From UKL13-2 sp043773745 (lineage in GTDB: Bacteria; Pseudomonadota; Gammaproteobacteria; Burkholderiales; Usitatibacteraceae), in contig JAYVEV010000033.1 in NCBI GenBank assembly GCA_043773745.1, positions 99,802 through 163,801 of the forward strand: a DNA stretch of 64,000 bases, given 5' to 3'. Positions 53,800 through 63,015 of this stretch are shown piece by piece. The notes under the pieces were generated by a model. That model saw nothing but the letters and a program-made list of their open reading frames with translations, was not told the origin of the DNA and ran no database searches. The translations under genes were made by a program, and so were the position numbers. Positions within the stretch are counted from its first letter, which is position 1. Every line of letters starts with the position of its first letter.

Positions 53800-54193
53800 T
53801 TAGCGCAGTTTCCTGCCCCGCCGATTGCACCACCCACTCCGCAATCGCTTCCAGCAAAAAATCTACTTCGCCGATGGTCGGCAATACGCGAAAAGTCATG
53901 CCGTGACGGCTGCTCGCCGCAGCGACCAATTGCGGTAAATCTTTTTTCACATGACTGCCCCGCGCAAAAAATACCGGGGCCACCACCACCTCCGTGACAC
54001 CTGCTTGCGCGAGCTGTGCCACCACCGCATCAAATTCAGGTTGCGCCGGCGCCAAATAGGCCAGCGCCACGGCTGTATCGGGCGTCTTGGCAGCGACAAT
54101 ATCCTGCAATGTTGCAAATGGCCGCGCCCATTCCGGGTCGGGCGAACCGTGACAAAACAATAATAGTGCGCGCTTGGGTTTTGCTTGGGGCAT
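53792..54193 (-). CDS. cbiX: Short-type sirohydrochlorin chelatase (CbiX/SirB-like)
   Basis: A 133-residue protein from the ATG at 54193 (GGAAT ribosome-site candidate upstream). It carries the class II chelatase motifs LLLFCHGSPDPEW near 12-24 (metal His) and VVAPVFFARGSHVKKDLP near 68-85 (second His). Small CbiX proteins dimerise and insert iron or cobalt into sirohydrochlorin. Near a nitrate operon containing cobA and siroheme-dependent NirA, an iron-chelating role in siroheme synthesis is likely but inferred. Confidence 0.85.
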   Translation of the reverse strand: MPQAKPKRALLLFCHGSPDPEWARPFATLQDIVAAKTPDTAVALAYLAPAQPEFDAVVAQLAQAGVTEVVVAPVFFARGSHVKKDLPQLVAAASSRHGMTFRVLPTIGEVDFLLEAIAEWVVQSAGQETALTK

Positions 54194-54336
54194 GCTGAAT
54201 TCCGGATGAAGATAAAATTGAATGATAACGGATTGGCTTGCACTCGCGTGGGCTTTAACCGCCACTCGAATGAGTAGCTATCGGGCTTGGCACGGGAGTT
54301 GCTGATACCAAGTATGAACCCTAGCCACCCTATCTC

Positions 54337-54915
54337 ATGGCACTGAAAATCCTGCTCGTCGATGAAGACCCGGACCGCGCGGCCAGCGTGCGCGAGGCGC
54401 TGGTGGCTGACGGCTATCAGGTCATTTCGACCCTGAGTTCCCCGTTTGAATTATACGAGCGTGTGGCGGCAGCCAAGCCGGATATCATCATCATTGATAC
54501 CGATTCACCTTCGCGCGATACGCTCGAACATATCGCCTTTATTTCACGCGATCAGCCGCGCCCGATTGTGATGTTTTCCGGTGACCGCGAAGGCGACACG
54601 ATTCGCTCCGCGATTCGCGCCGGGGTCACCGCCTATATCGTCGACGGGCTATCCGAGACGCGGCTGCAGCCGATTTTATCGGTGGCGATTGAGCGCTTTG
54701 AGGCCGAGCAGGAAATCAAACGTGAACTGACCGATACACGGTCGGCGCTGGCCGAGCGCAAGCTTATTGAGCGCGCCAAGGGTATGGTGATGAAGCAGGC
54801 GCGCTGCGATGAAGAGACCGCCTTCAAACACTTGCGTAAATTCGCCATGGATCGCGGGGTGAAACTGGCGGCCGCGGCAGAAACGGTTATTGCGATGGGT
54901 GCTGTCCTTTCCTGA
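54337..54915 (+). CDS. nasT: ANTAR-domain response regulator NasT
   Basis: A 192-residue regulator: receiver-like domain (LLVDEDPDRAASVREAL; probable phospho-site region IIIDTD near 51-56) and C-terminal ANTAR RNA-binding domain about 125-185 (ERKLIERAKGMVMKQARCDEETAFKHLRKFAM). ANTAR proteins prevent terminator formation in nitrate-assimilation leaders. It sits just before such a leader (54916-55233) and the nrt/nas operon. In characterised systems NasS, a nitrate-binding partner, controls NasT; no nasS is adjacent here. Confidence 0.93.
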   Translation: MALKILLVDEDPDRAASVREALVADGYQVISTLSSPFELYERVAAAKPDIIIIDTDSPSRDTLEHIAFISRDQPRPIVMFSGDREGDTIRSAIRAGVTAYIVDGLSETRLQPILSVAIERFEAEQEIKRELTDTRSALAERKLIERAKGMVMKQARCDEETAFKHLRKFAMDRGVKLAAAAETVIAMGAVLS

Positions 54916-55233
54916 CAGCGGGCACAGACAAGCCAGGCGCAGCGGTATCAATCTCCGGCCTCGTGGATGCACCCTTATTTGGTGCGCCGCATCAACCAAG
55001 CGCCTCAAATCAGCGCATCTGTCTAGCGTTCGGCTATGGGCTGGCTGGTTTGAACGCCACTGGATTCAAGCATCTGCCCTAATTCCGTGTTGCTTGGCAC
55101 GGCACTTGCAATAGTCTTGATAGGACAACGGCGTCCCAACCCTCGCGGGTCTTTCTTCGCGGGGTTTGGGTCGCCGTTTTTTATGGGCCACACTTTTTGT
55201 CATTCACATGAACCGATTAACCGGGAGATCACT
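54916..55233 (+). promoter_or_regulatory. Nitrate operon leader region, 318 bases, no gene
   Basis: Between nasT and nrtA. Contains a hexaloop hairpin at 55085-55102 (CCGTGT / GCACGG, loop TGCTTG, closing pair G-T) and a strong intrinsic terminator at 55128-55182. Layout (ANTAR gene, leader hairpin, terminator, nas genes) matches antitermination control. The hexaloop seen does not have the A1/G4 signature known for ANTAR targets, so the binding site is not settled. A stem-forming stretch GCACC/GGTGC also lies at 54969-54985. Confidence 0.7.
55128..55182 (+). terminator. Intrinsic terminator inside the nitrate operon leader
   Basis: ACGGCGTCCCAACCC pairs with GGGTTTGGGTCGCCGT (one mismatch, one bulge) and the stem extends through CGCG on both sides of a small loop, followed by six T at 55177-55182. 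It ends 51 bases before the nrtA ATG and after nasT, so it should block transcription into the operon unless relieved. Confidence 0.9.
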
Positions 55234-56526
55234 ATGTCGGATAAATCCAAGCCTCTTGATGGCACTGTCATTGGCAGTGCAAAGGTCAACGCAGAACGCC
55301 GTGACTTACTCAAAAAAACGGCGCTCATCACCGGTGGGGCCGCATTGATGTCGATGGTGCCGATCAGCACCCGCAGCGCAGCATGGGCCGCCGGCTCGGA
55401 TGCGCCGGAAAAGAAGGAAGTGAAAATCGGCTTTATTCCGCTCACCGATTGCGCATCCGTGGTGATTGCTTCAGTGATGAAGTTCGATGAAAAATACGGC
55501 ATCAAAATTATTCCCAGCAAAGAAGCCAGCTGGGCGACGGTGCGCGATAAATTGGTTAATGGTGAACTAGACGCCGCCCATGTTTTGTACGGCCTTATCT
55601 ATGGCGTACACCTGGGCATTGGCGGACCGAAAAAAGATATGGCCGTGCTGATGAGCATTAATAATAACGGCCAGGCCATCACGCTCGCCAATAAGTTTTC
55701 TGAGAAAGGTGTGAAGTCGGGCGCCGAGCTGAAAGGCTTTATCGATAAAAACAAAGCCGAATACACCTTCGCGCAGACCTTCCCCACCGGCACCCACGCG
55801 ATGTGGCTCTACTATTGGCTAGCCACCTACGGCATTGATCCGTTCAAGGATGTTAAAAATATCGTGGTGCCACCGCCGCAGATGGTGGCCAATATGCGGG
55901 TCGGCAATATGGACGGCTTCTGCGTCGGCGAGCCGTGGAACAACCGCGCCATCTACGACAAGATTGGCTTTACGGTCGAAACTACCCAGGGCATCTGGAA
56001 GGATCATCCGGAAAAAACCCTCGGCACCACTGGCGAATTCGTGCAAAAGAATCCCAATACGGCGCGGGCCATGACGGCTGCACTATTGGACGCCAGCAAA
56101 TTCATTGATGTGATGGCCAATCGCAAAAAAGTGGCGGAGATTATTGCCGATAAATCCTATGTCAATTGCCCGGTCGAGGTGATCGACCAGCGCCTTGAGG
56201 GCAATTATGAAAACGGACTCGGCAAGAAATGGAAAGACCCGGATTACATGAAGTTCTATAACGATGGTGCCGTTAATTTCCCCTATCTATCCGATGGTAT
56301 GTGGTTCCTCACCCAGCACAAGCGCTGGGGTTTGCTGAAAGAAGAGCCCGATTATCTGAAGGTGGCCAAGGAAGTAAACCAGATCGAGATTTACAAGCAG
56401 GCTGCTGCGATGACCAAGACGCCGGTGCCGAAAGAGGTGATGCGCACCTCGAAATTGATTGACGGCACGGTTTGGGATGGCAAGGATCCGAAGAAATATG
56501 CGGCCAGCTTCAAAATCAAAGCCTAA
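55234..56526 (+). CDS. nrtA: Nitrate ABC transporter substrate-binding protein
   Basis: A 430-residue protein from the ATG at 55234 (CGGGAG ribosome site). Twin-arginine signal ERRDLLKKTALITGGAA, likely cleaved near AWAAG, so it acts in the periplasm and is not the cytosolic sensor NasS. The body matches NrtA/CmpA-type binders: VKIGFIPLTDCASVVIAS near 68, TFPTGTHAMWLYYWLA near 186 and GNMDGFCVGEPWNNRAIYDK near 224. It delivers nitrate, possibly nitrite, to NrtB. First gene after the leader terminator. Confidence 0.92.
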   Translation: MSDKSKPLDGTVIGSAKVNAERRDLLKKTALITGGAALMSMVPISTRSAAWAAGSDAPEKKEVKIGFIPLTDCASVVIASVMKFDEKYGIKIIPSKEASWATVRDKLVNGELDAAHVLYGLIYGVHLGIGGPKKDMAVLMSINNNGQAITLANKFSEKGVKSGAELKGFIDKNKAEYTFAQTFPTGTHAMWLYYWLATYGIDPFKDVKNIVVPPPQMVANMRVGNMDGFCVGEPWNNRAIYDKIGFTVETTQGIWKDHPEKTLGTTGEFVQKNPNTARAMTAALLDASKFIDVMANRKKVAEIIADKSYVNCPVEVIDQRLEGNYENGLGKKWKDPDYMKFYNDGAVNFPYLSDGMWFLTQHKRWGLLKEEPDYLKVAKEVNQIEIYKQAAAMTKTPVPKEVMRTSKLIDGTVWDGKDPKKYAASFKIKA

Positions 56527-56535
56527 GGAATGGTG

Positions 56536-57441
56536 ATGAGTGCTGCTGCCAATGACGCCGCAATTGATGCCGTTCCGACTGCTGCTGTAACCACTGCAGC
56601 GGCCTCATCCGCTGCGCCCAAGCTGGCGGTCGTGCCGCGCCAAAGGAATACCATGCGCCGCAATCTGATGCGAGTTATCGAGATTGTATTACCGCCTCTG
56701 CTGGGCATGTTGTTGCTGGTCGGCGTGTGGGCCATCCTCGCCCAGACCAGTGGTGATCGATTACCGGGCCCGGTCAAAACCTGGTGGTCGGCGGTGGATC
56801 TTTTTTCAAGACCGTTTTATCGCAACGGCCCGAACGATCAGGGGATCGGCTGGAATATTATTGCCTCGCTACAACGCGTCGGCATTGGTTTTGGCCTCGC
56901 CGCACTGATCGGTATTCCGGTCGGGTTTCTGATTGGACGTGTCGCGTTTTTGAATGCGATGTTCTCGCCGATCATCAGCCTGCTGCGGCCGGTGTCGCCG
57001 CTGGCCTGGCTGCCGATTGGCCTGCTGGTATTTAAAGCCGCCAACCCTGCGGCTATTTGGGTGATTTTCATTTCGGCGATCTGGCCGATGATTATTAACA
57101 CCGCTGTCGGTGTTTCAAGGGTGCCGCAAGATTATTTGAACGTCGCCAAGGTGCTCAATCTTTCCGAGTGGAAGATCATGCACAAAATTTTACTACCCGC
57201 CACCCTGCCCTACATCCTCACCGGTATTCGTCTGTCCATCGGCGTGGCTTGGCTGGTGATTGTGGCGGCCGAAATGTTGACCGGCGGTGTCGGTATCGGC
57301 TTCTGGGTCTGGGACGAGTGGAACAACCTGAATATTGAACACATCATCATCGCTATTTTTGTCGTCGGCATTGTCGGCCTGCTGCTCGAGCAAATGCTGG
57401 TGCTGATCGCAAAACGCTTCAGCCACGAATACAAAGCCTAG
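56536..57441 (+). CDS. nrtB: Nitrate ABC transporter permease
   Basis: A permease of about 301 residues. The ATG at 56536 is preferred: AGGA lies six bases before it, while the ATG at 56530 is too close to that site. An Ala-rich N-terminus precedes six membrane segments; the EAA-like loop is EWKIMHKILLPATLPYILTG near 214-233. It forms the membrane channel with the ATPase that follows nine bases later. Confidence 0.92.
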   Translation: MSAAANDAAIDAVPTAAVTTAAASSAAPKLAVVPRQRNTMRRNLMRVIEIVLPPLLGMLLLVGVWAILAQTSGDRLPGPVKTWWSAVDLFSRPFYRNGPNDQGIGWNIIASLQRVGIGFGLAALIGIPVGFLIGRVAFLNAMFSPIISLLRPVSPLAWLPIGLLVFKAANPAAIWVIFISAIWPMIINTAVGVSRVPQDYLNVAKVLNLSEWKIMHKILLPATLPYILTGIRLSIGVAWLVIVAAEMLTGGVGIGFWVWDEWNNLNIEHIIIAIFVVGIVGLLLEQMLVLIAKRFSHEYKA

Positions 57442-57449
57442 GAGCCATC

Positions 57450-58247
57450 ATGTCGGCAGAAAAATTTCTCTCGGTTGAAAATGTAGGCATGCAGTTCGAC
57501 ACCAAGCGGGGCCGCTTCGAGGCTTTGCGCGCGGTCAACCTAACCATTGATCGCGGTGAGTTCATTACCCTTATCGGCCACTCTGGCTGCGGAAAATCCA
57601 CCCTGCTGAATATGTTTGCCGGTCTGCTCTACCCGACCATGGGTGCGATTATTTGCGACAAACGTGAGATCAAGGGCGCTGGGCCGGACCGTGGCGTGGT
57701 GTTTCAAAATCATTCATTGCTGCCGTGGCTGACCTGCTTCGACAATATTTATCTGGCGGTCGAACGCGTATTTGGTGAGACCGAAACCAAACTCCAGCTT
57801 AAAGAGCGCGTCAATAAGGTTCTGGAAATGGTCGGCCTGACTGCAGCCGCGCACAAACACCCGGATGAAATTTCCGGCGGCATGAAACAGCGGGTTGGTA
57901 TCGCTCGGGCGCTGTCGATGGAGCCCAAGGTATTGCTGATGGATGAACCCTTCGGTGCGCTCGATGCCCTCACCCGCGCACGCCTGCAGGATGAGCTGAT
58001 GGTGATCGTGAAAGCCACCGGCAGCACGGTGTTGATGGTGACCCATGATGTAGATGAAGCCGTGCTGCTGTCTGACCGCATCGTGATGATGACTAATGGC
58101 CCCTCGGCAACTATCGGGCAAATCGTGACGGTTGATCTGGCGCGGCCGCGTGATCGCCTGAAACTGGTTGCACATCCCCAATACATCGACTGTCGCCGGC
58201 AGGTACTGGAATTTTTGTATCAAAAACAGTTGCGGCCCGCGGCGTAG
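57450..58247 (+). CDS. nrtD: Nitrate ABC transporter ATP-binding protein
   Basis: A 265-residue ATPase: Walker A GHSGCGKST near 43-51, Q-loop VVFQNHSLLPWLTC near 89, signature ISGGMKQR near 144-151, Walker B LLMDEPFGALD near 166-176 and switch His in VTHDVDEA. Single-domain, so nrtC-type fused binding domains are absent; two copies would pair with NrtB. GGAG ribosome site seven bases before the ATG. Confidence 0.92.
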   Translation: MSAEKFLSVENVGMQFDTKRGRFEALRAVNLTIDRGEFITLIGHSGCGKSTLLNMFAGLLYPTMGAIICDKREIKGAGPDRGVVFQNHSLLPWLTCFDNIYLAVERVFGETETKLQLKERVNKVLEMVGLTAAAHKHPDEISGGMKQRVGIARALSMEPKVLLMDEPFGALDALTRARLQDELMVIVKATGSTVLMVTHDVDEAVLLSDRIVMMTNGPSATIGQIVTVDLARPRDRLKLVAHPQYIDCRRQVLEFLYQKQLRPAA

Positions 58248-58270
58248 TCGCACACGAAATACGGCTGACG

Positions 58271-61030
58271 ATGATGCGCGAGACCAAATCGACTTGTCCT
58301 TATTGCGGGGTTGGCTGCGGCGTCATCATTGAGACTGGCACCCAACACAATATCAACGCCATCACAGCTGTGCGCGGCGACGCAGAGCATCCAGCCAACT
58401 TCGGCAAGTTGTGCAGCAAGGGATCAACGCTTCATCTGACCCTGAGTCCGGCTGCTCGCGCGCTCTACCCCGCACTTCGCAGTCATCGACGCGAAGCGCG
58501 TCAGCGCGTCAGCTGGGATACGGCGCTCGATACTGCTGCCGAGAAATTTGCCCGGTGCATTCAGGATCACGGCCCCGACAGCGTGGCTTTTTATATCTCC
58601 GGCCAGTTGCTCACCGAGGATTATTACATCTTCAACAAGCTCGCCAAAGGTTTAATCGGCACCAATAATGTGGATACCAATTCACGCCTGTGCATGTCCT
58701 CCGCCGTGGCGGGATATAAGGCCACACTAGGCGCGGATGCCCCGCCCTGCGCCTATGAGGATATCGACGCGGCCGCATGCATTTTTATTGTTGGTTCCAA
58801 CACCGCCTATGCCCACCCGATTTTATTTCGTCGTATCGAAGCGGCACGTGCGAAAAATCCTCATTTAAAACTGATCGTCGTCGACCCACGCCGCACCGAA
58901 ACAGCATCGGAAGCGGATTTGTTTTTGCAGATCAAGCCAGGCAGCGATGTGGCGTTGTTCAATGCCATGCTGCATGTAATGCTGAATGAAGGTCTGCTGG
59001 ACGATAACTATATTCGCGACCACACCGATGGCTTTGCCGCGCTGTCACTCACCCTGCAAGATTACGCGCCGACGGCTGTGGCCGATAGCGTCGGTATTTC
59101 AGCATCCAGCATCACTGACGCCGCGCGCCTGTTTGCGAAGTCGCCTGCCACGCTGTCGCTGTATTGCCAGGGCCTTAATCAATCGTCGCACGGCACGGAT
59201 AAAAACGCAGCGATTATCAATCTGCATCTCGCCACCGGCCATATCGGCAAGCCCGGTGCCGGACCGTTTTCATTGACCGGCCAGCCGAATGCGATGGGCG
59301 GCCGTGAAGTCGGCGGCATGGCAAATTTATTATCGGCGCACCGCGACCTTGCCAATGCCACGCATCGCGCCGAAGTCGCAAAATTATGGGGCCTTGACAG
59401 CGTGCCCGCTGCGCCGGGGAAAACTGCGGTGGCATTGTTCGATGCGTTGCATGACGGCTCCATTAAATGTGTCTGGATTGCCTGCACCAATCCCGCGCAA
59501 TCCATGCCCAACCAAAGCCTGATTCGTGAAGCGCTGGCGCGGGCCGAGTTTGTGGTGTTGCAGGAATGCTATACCGATACCGAGACAGCCCGCCATGCCG
59601 ATCTGCTGTTGCCAGCCACCACTTGGAGCGAGAAAGATGGCACCGTCACCAATTCGGAACGCAGGATCTCGCGCCAGTGTGCGGCCATTGCGGCGCCCGG
59701 CGAGACCCGGCACGACTGGCAAATTGCCGTTGATTTTGCCCATGCACTGGCGGCAAAACTTGGCTCCCCGCTTGGCACGAAACTGTTTCCGTATCAGTGC
59801 GCGGAAGATATTTTCAATGAGCATCGCGAAACCACCCGCGGTCGCGATCTCGATATCAGCGGCCTGACTTATGCGATTCTGGAAACACGCGGCCCGCAGC
59901 AGTGGCCGTTTGCGGACGGCGCCCTAACCGGTAAAACCAGGCTATATGCGGACGGTATTTTTCCGACTGCCAATGGCCGCGCGCAGTTCGCCAACACCGC
60001 ACAGAAATCCGCCGCAGAGCAGACTTCAGAGAAATTCCCGTTGATCCTCAACACCGGCCGCCTGCGCGACCAGTGGCATGCCATGTCGCGCACCGGTCGG
60101 GCCGCACAGCTTTATGCGCATGCAGCGGAGCCGGTGATTACCATGCACCCAGCCGACATCACAGCACGACAACTAAGCGGCGGTGATTTAGTCAGCATCA
60201 CTGGCGCGCGCGGCGCGATGGTGTTACCGGTGGCAGCATCCGGCGATATGGCGGTCGGCAATGCTTTCTTGCCGATGCACTGGGGTAGCCGTTTCATGAA
60301 GGGCGGCGGCATCAATGAACTCACCAGCGGCGTGGTCGATGCCACCTCGCACCAGCCGGAACTCAAATACGCAGCCATCGAGGTTGCGGCGGTGAGATTG
60401 CCTTGGCGTCTGGTGGCGATGGCCTATGTTGACGGCGCCGATGCTGCACTCGAAAAATTGGCCCCCCACTTTGATGCATTTGATTACGCCACCTGCGGAT
60501 TGGCGGGGCGCAATCAACCCATCGTGGTATTTCGCGGGGCATCGTTCACAAAAATATCGGGAGAGCGCCTTGCGGCTATTGATGCCGTGTTGAATATTGA
60601 TGCTCATGCTTTGACATTCACGGATGAAAAATACAGCATCCACCGCGCGGCGAAGATGAGCGATGGCAAGCTTGCAGCCTTTCGTCTGTCCGGCGATCTA
60701 TGCAGCCAGGACTGGCTGGGAGAATGGCTGGAAACCCTCATGGATACTGGCTCTTCGGGCTATCACCTAGTGTCGGGCAGCGCCCGGCCACCGATGGCGA
60801 CGATACCGCGCGGGCGGGTGGTGTGTTCATGTCATAACGTCGCCACAAATGAAATTGCGGCCTGCTTTGCCAATGGTGGTGATGTCGCTGACGCGCAGGA
60901 AGCGCTAAAGTGCGGCACCGGCTGCGGCTCCTGTGTGCCGGAGCTTAAGCGCATGGCACAAGCCTCGTTTGAACTGCGTCAGATTCAAAAGCGCCAACCT
61001 GAACACAGGGCCGACAAGGTAGCGGCATGA
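58271..61030 (+). CDS. nasA: Assimilatory nitrate reductase catalytic subunit
   Basis: A 919-residue cytoplasmic molybdoenzyme. N-terminal [4Fe-4S] ligands Cys9, Cys12, Cys16 and Cys48; Mo-bis-MGD domains follow, with the Mo-ligand Cys in NSRLCMSSAVAG near 137-148. The C-terminal domain (about 855-905) is BFD-like with cysteines CSCHN and CGTGCGSC for a [2Fe-2S] cluster, as in NasA/NarB forms that take electrons from a flavoprotein. Reduces nitrate to nitrite. Stop overlaps the cobA start (ATGA). Confidence 0.94.
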   Translation: MMRETKSTCPYCGVGCGVIIETGTQHNINAITAVRGDAEHPANFGKLCSKGSTLHLTLSPAARALYPALRSHRREARQRVSWDTALDTAAEKFARCIQDHGPDSVAFYISGQLLTEDYYIFNKLAKGLIGTNNVDTNSRLCMSSAVAGYKATLGADAPPCAYEDIDAAACIFIVGSNTAYAHPILFRRIEAARAKNPHLKLIVVDPRRTETASEADLFLQIKPGSDVALFNAMLHVMLNEGLLDDNYIRDHTDGFAALSLTLQDYAPTAVADSVGISASSITDAARLFAKSPATLSLYCQGLNQSSHGTDKNAAIINLHLATGHIGKPGAGPFSLTGQPNAMGGREVGGMANLLSAHRDLANATHRAEVAKLWGLDSVPAAPGKTAVALFDALHDGSIKCVWIACTNPAQSMPNQSLIREALARAEFVVLQECYTDTETARHADLLLPATTWSEKDGTVTNSERRISRQCAAIAAPGETRHDWQIAVDFAHALAAKLGSPLGTKLFPYQCAEDIFNEHRETTRGRDLDISGLTYAILETRGPQQWPFADGALTGKTRLYADGIFPTANGRAQFANTAQKSAAEQTSEKFPLILNTGRLRDQWHAMSRTGRAAQLYAHAAEPVITMHPADITARQLSGGDLVSITGARGAMVLPVAASGDMAVGNAFLPMHWGSRFMKGGGINELTSGVVDATSHQPELKYAAIEVAAVRLPWRLVAMAYVDGADAALEKLAPHFDAFDYATCGLAGRNQPIVVFRGASFTKISGERLAAIDAVLNIDAHALTFTDEKYSIHRAAKMSDGKLAAFRLSGDLCSQDWLGEWLETLMDTGSSGYHLVSGSARPPMATIPRGRVVCSCHNVATNEIAACFANGGDVADAQEALKCGTGCGSCVPELKRMAQASFELRQIQKRQPEHRADKVAA

Positions 61031-61785
61031 AAATGGCCGGCAAAGTTTATCTCATCGGTGCCGGCCCGGGCGATGCGGAATTACTCACGCTCAAGGCAGC
61101 AAGGGCGCTCGGACAATGCACGGTACTGCTGGTGGATGATCTGGTATGTCCGGATGTGCTTGCGTATGCCAACCCCGCTGCCCGCATCATTCATGTGGGC
61201 AAACGCGGCGGCTGCAAATCGACCCCGCAACGTTTTATTGAACGCATGATAATTCGCTTCGCACGTGCCGGCGCCACGGTGGGCCGTGTGAAAGGCGGCG
61301 ATCCTTTTGTGTTCGGGCGTGGCGGCGAAGAAATGCTGGCGTTACGCGTTGCCGGAATTGATATCAATATCATCCCCGGCATCACCGCGGGCTGTGCGGT
61401 GCCGGCGATGCTGCAAATCCCTGTCACCCACCGCGAATATTCACGTGGCGTGACCTTCATCACAGGCCACACCCAAACCGGCGCGGCGATCAATTATTCT
61501 GCGCTGGTTCAGTCTGAGACCACGCTGGTCATCTATATGGGTGTGGCTAATCTGGCTGATATTGCCAGCGGGTTGATGACCGCAGGCATGTCCGGCGCAA
61601 CCCCTGCCTGCGCGATTCAGAACGGCACACGGATTGACCAAACCGAAATTATTTCTACCCTGGCCGCGTTGCCGAATGATGTGTTGGCCGCGGGCATCGG
61701 CAGTCCCGCCATCATGGTGATTGGCGAAGTGGTGGGTTTATCGAATCTGGTTCAGCCCGCCAAGTTAAGTGCTGTGGCCGCATGA
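61027..61785 (+). CDS. cobA: Uroporphyrinogen-III C-methyltransferase (SUMT)
   Basis: A 252-residue methyltransferase: VYLIGAGPGDAELLTLKAARAL near 6-27, HVGKRGG near 56, RVKGGDPFVFGRGGEE near 85-100 and PGITAGCAVPAMLQIPVTHR near 117-136. It makes precorrin-2, the precursor of siroheme for NirA. Lacks the NAD-dependent dehydrogenase/chelatase half of CysG, which must be supplied elsewhere, perhaps partly by the chelatase at 53792. Overlaps genes on both sides by four bases. Confidence 0.94.
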   Translation: MKMAGKVYLIGAGPGDAELLTLKAARALGQCTVLLVDDLVCPDVLAYANPAARIIHVGKRGGCKSTPQRFIERMIIRFARAGATVGRVKGGDPFVFGRGGEEMLALRVAGIDINIIPGITAGCAVPAMLQIPVTHREYSRGVTFITGHTQTGAAINYSALVQSETTLVIYMGVANLADIASGLMTAGMSGATPACAIQNGTRIDQTEIISTLAALPNDVLAAGIGSPAIMVIGEVVGLSNLVQPAKLSAVAA

Positions 61786-62978
61786 AGCCGAAACTCATCG
61801 TTATCGGCAATGGCATGGCGGGGGTGAAAACCCTGGAACACCTGCTCACCATCGCGCCTGACCTGTACGACATCACCGTGTTCGGCGCAGAGCGGCATCC
61901 CAACTACAACCGTATATTACTGTCGCCATTGCTGTCTGGCGAAATGACTCTGGACGAGATCGTGATCAACGATCATGCCTGGTACGCGCAGCACGACATT
62001 ACCCTGCATCTGAGCAAAAAAATTATCGCGATCAATCGTAAAACACGCGTGGTGACGGCCGATGACGGTACCGAATCCGCGTATGACCGACTGCTGATGG
62101 CAACCGGCTCCAGTCCGGTCAAGCTGCCCATTCCCGGCGCTGATTTATCGGGTGTGGTGACCTATCGGGATGTCAGTGACACTCATGCCATGATCGATGC
62201 CGCCGCTCAACATCAGCGCGCCGTGGTGATCGGCGGGGGTCTACTCGGTCTGGAAGCGGCCAACGGCCTGGCATTGCGCGGTATGCAGGTGACGGTGGTA
62301 CATGTGATGCCGTGGTTGATGGAGCGTCAACTCGATCAGGCTGCGGCCGAGACTCTGCAACGTGCACTCGAAGCGCGTGGCATCGCCTTCAAACTAGCCG
62401 CTTCAACGACTGAAATTATCGGCACGGATAGCAAGGTCTCAGCCGTCACCTTCAAAGCTGGCGAATGCATTGATACCGACCTGGTAGTGATGGCTGTCGG
62501 CATCCGTCCCAATGTATGGCTGGCAGAAAGCTGTGGCCTGCATATTAATCGCGGCATCGTGGTCGATGACACCCTGCAAACCTATGACCCGCGCATCTAT
62601 GCGGTTGGCGAGTGCGTGGCGCATCGCGGCATGAGCTACGGTCTGGTCGCCCCACTCTATGAAATGGCCAAGGTTTGCGCTACGCATCTAGCGGAAGTTG
62701 GAAGCCACCGTTATTTAGGTTCTGTTCCGTCGACACGGTTAAAAGTTACCGGCGTGGATGTATTTTCCGCGGGCAATTTTACCGGTACCGCAAGCAGTGA
62801 AGTACTGGTGCTGAAAGACCCGCGCAACGGTATTTACCGAAAGCTGGTGATTGAAAATGATCAGTTGATCGGCAGCGTGCTGGTGGGCGATACCAGCGCC
62901 GCAACGCAGTATGTGGAGCTGATCGCCAGCAAGCAGAATATCGCGGCGATGCGGCGTGAGTTAATGTTTTTACCTTAG
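61782..62978 (+). CDS. FAD/NAD(P)-dependent oxidoreductase of the nitrate operon
   Basis: A 398-residue flavoprotein with two Rossmann folds: LIVIGNGMAGVKTLEHL near 5-21 (FAD), AVVIGGGLLGLEAANGLALRG near 147-167 (NAD(P)H), and IYAVGECVAHRG near 271-282 (FAD). It corresponds to the N-terminal part of NirB, but without the siroheme domains. Likely passes electrons from NAD(P)H to NasA. Start overlaps cobA stop; nirA begins 37 bases after. Confidence 0.88.
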   Translation: MKPKLIVIGNGMAGVKTLEHLLTIAPDLYDITVFGAERHPNYNRILLSPLLSGEMTLDEIVINDHAWYAQHDITLHLSKKIIAINRKTRVVTADDGTESAYDRLLMATGSSPVKLPIPGADLSGVVTYRDVSDTHAMIDAAAQHQRAVVIGGGLLGLEAANGLALRGMQVTVVHVMPWLMERQLDQAAAETLQRALEARGIAFKLAASTTEIIGTDSKVSAVTFKAGECIDTDLVVMAVGIRPNVWLAESCGLHINRGIVVDDTLQTYDPRIYAVGECVAHRGMSYGLVAPLYEMAKVCATHLAEVGSHRYLGSVPSTRLKVTGVDVFSAGNFTGTASSEVLVLKDPRNGIYRKLVIENDQLIGSVLVGDTSAATQYVELIASKQNIAAMRRELMFLP

Positions 62979-63015
62979 CCAATATGAACTATGACGCCAT
63001 GAAGCGGGCCAGAAT

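Noticed and set aside
55087..55233. NrtA start upstream of 55234
   Set aside because: The extra 49 residues are read through the leader terminator hairpin; the ATG at 55234 has a good ribosome site and precedes the Tat signal.
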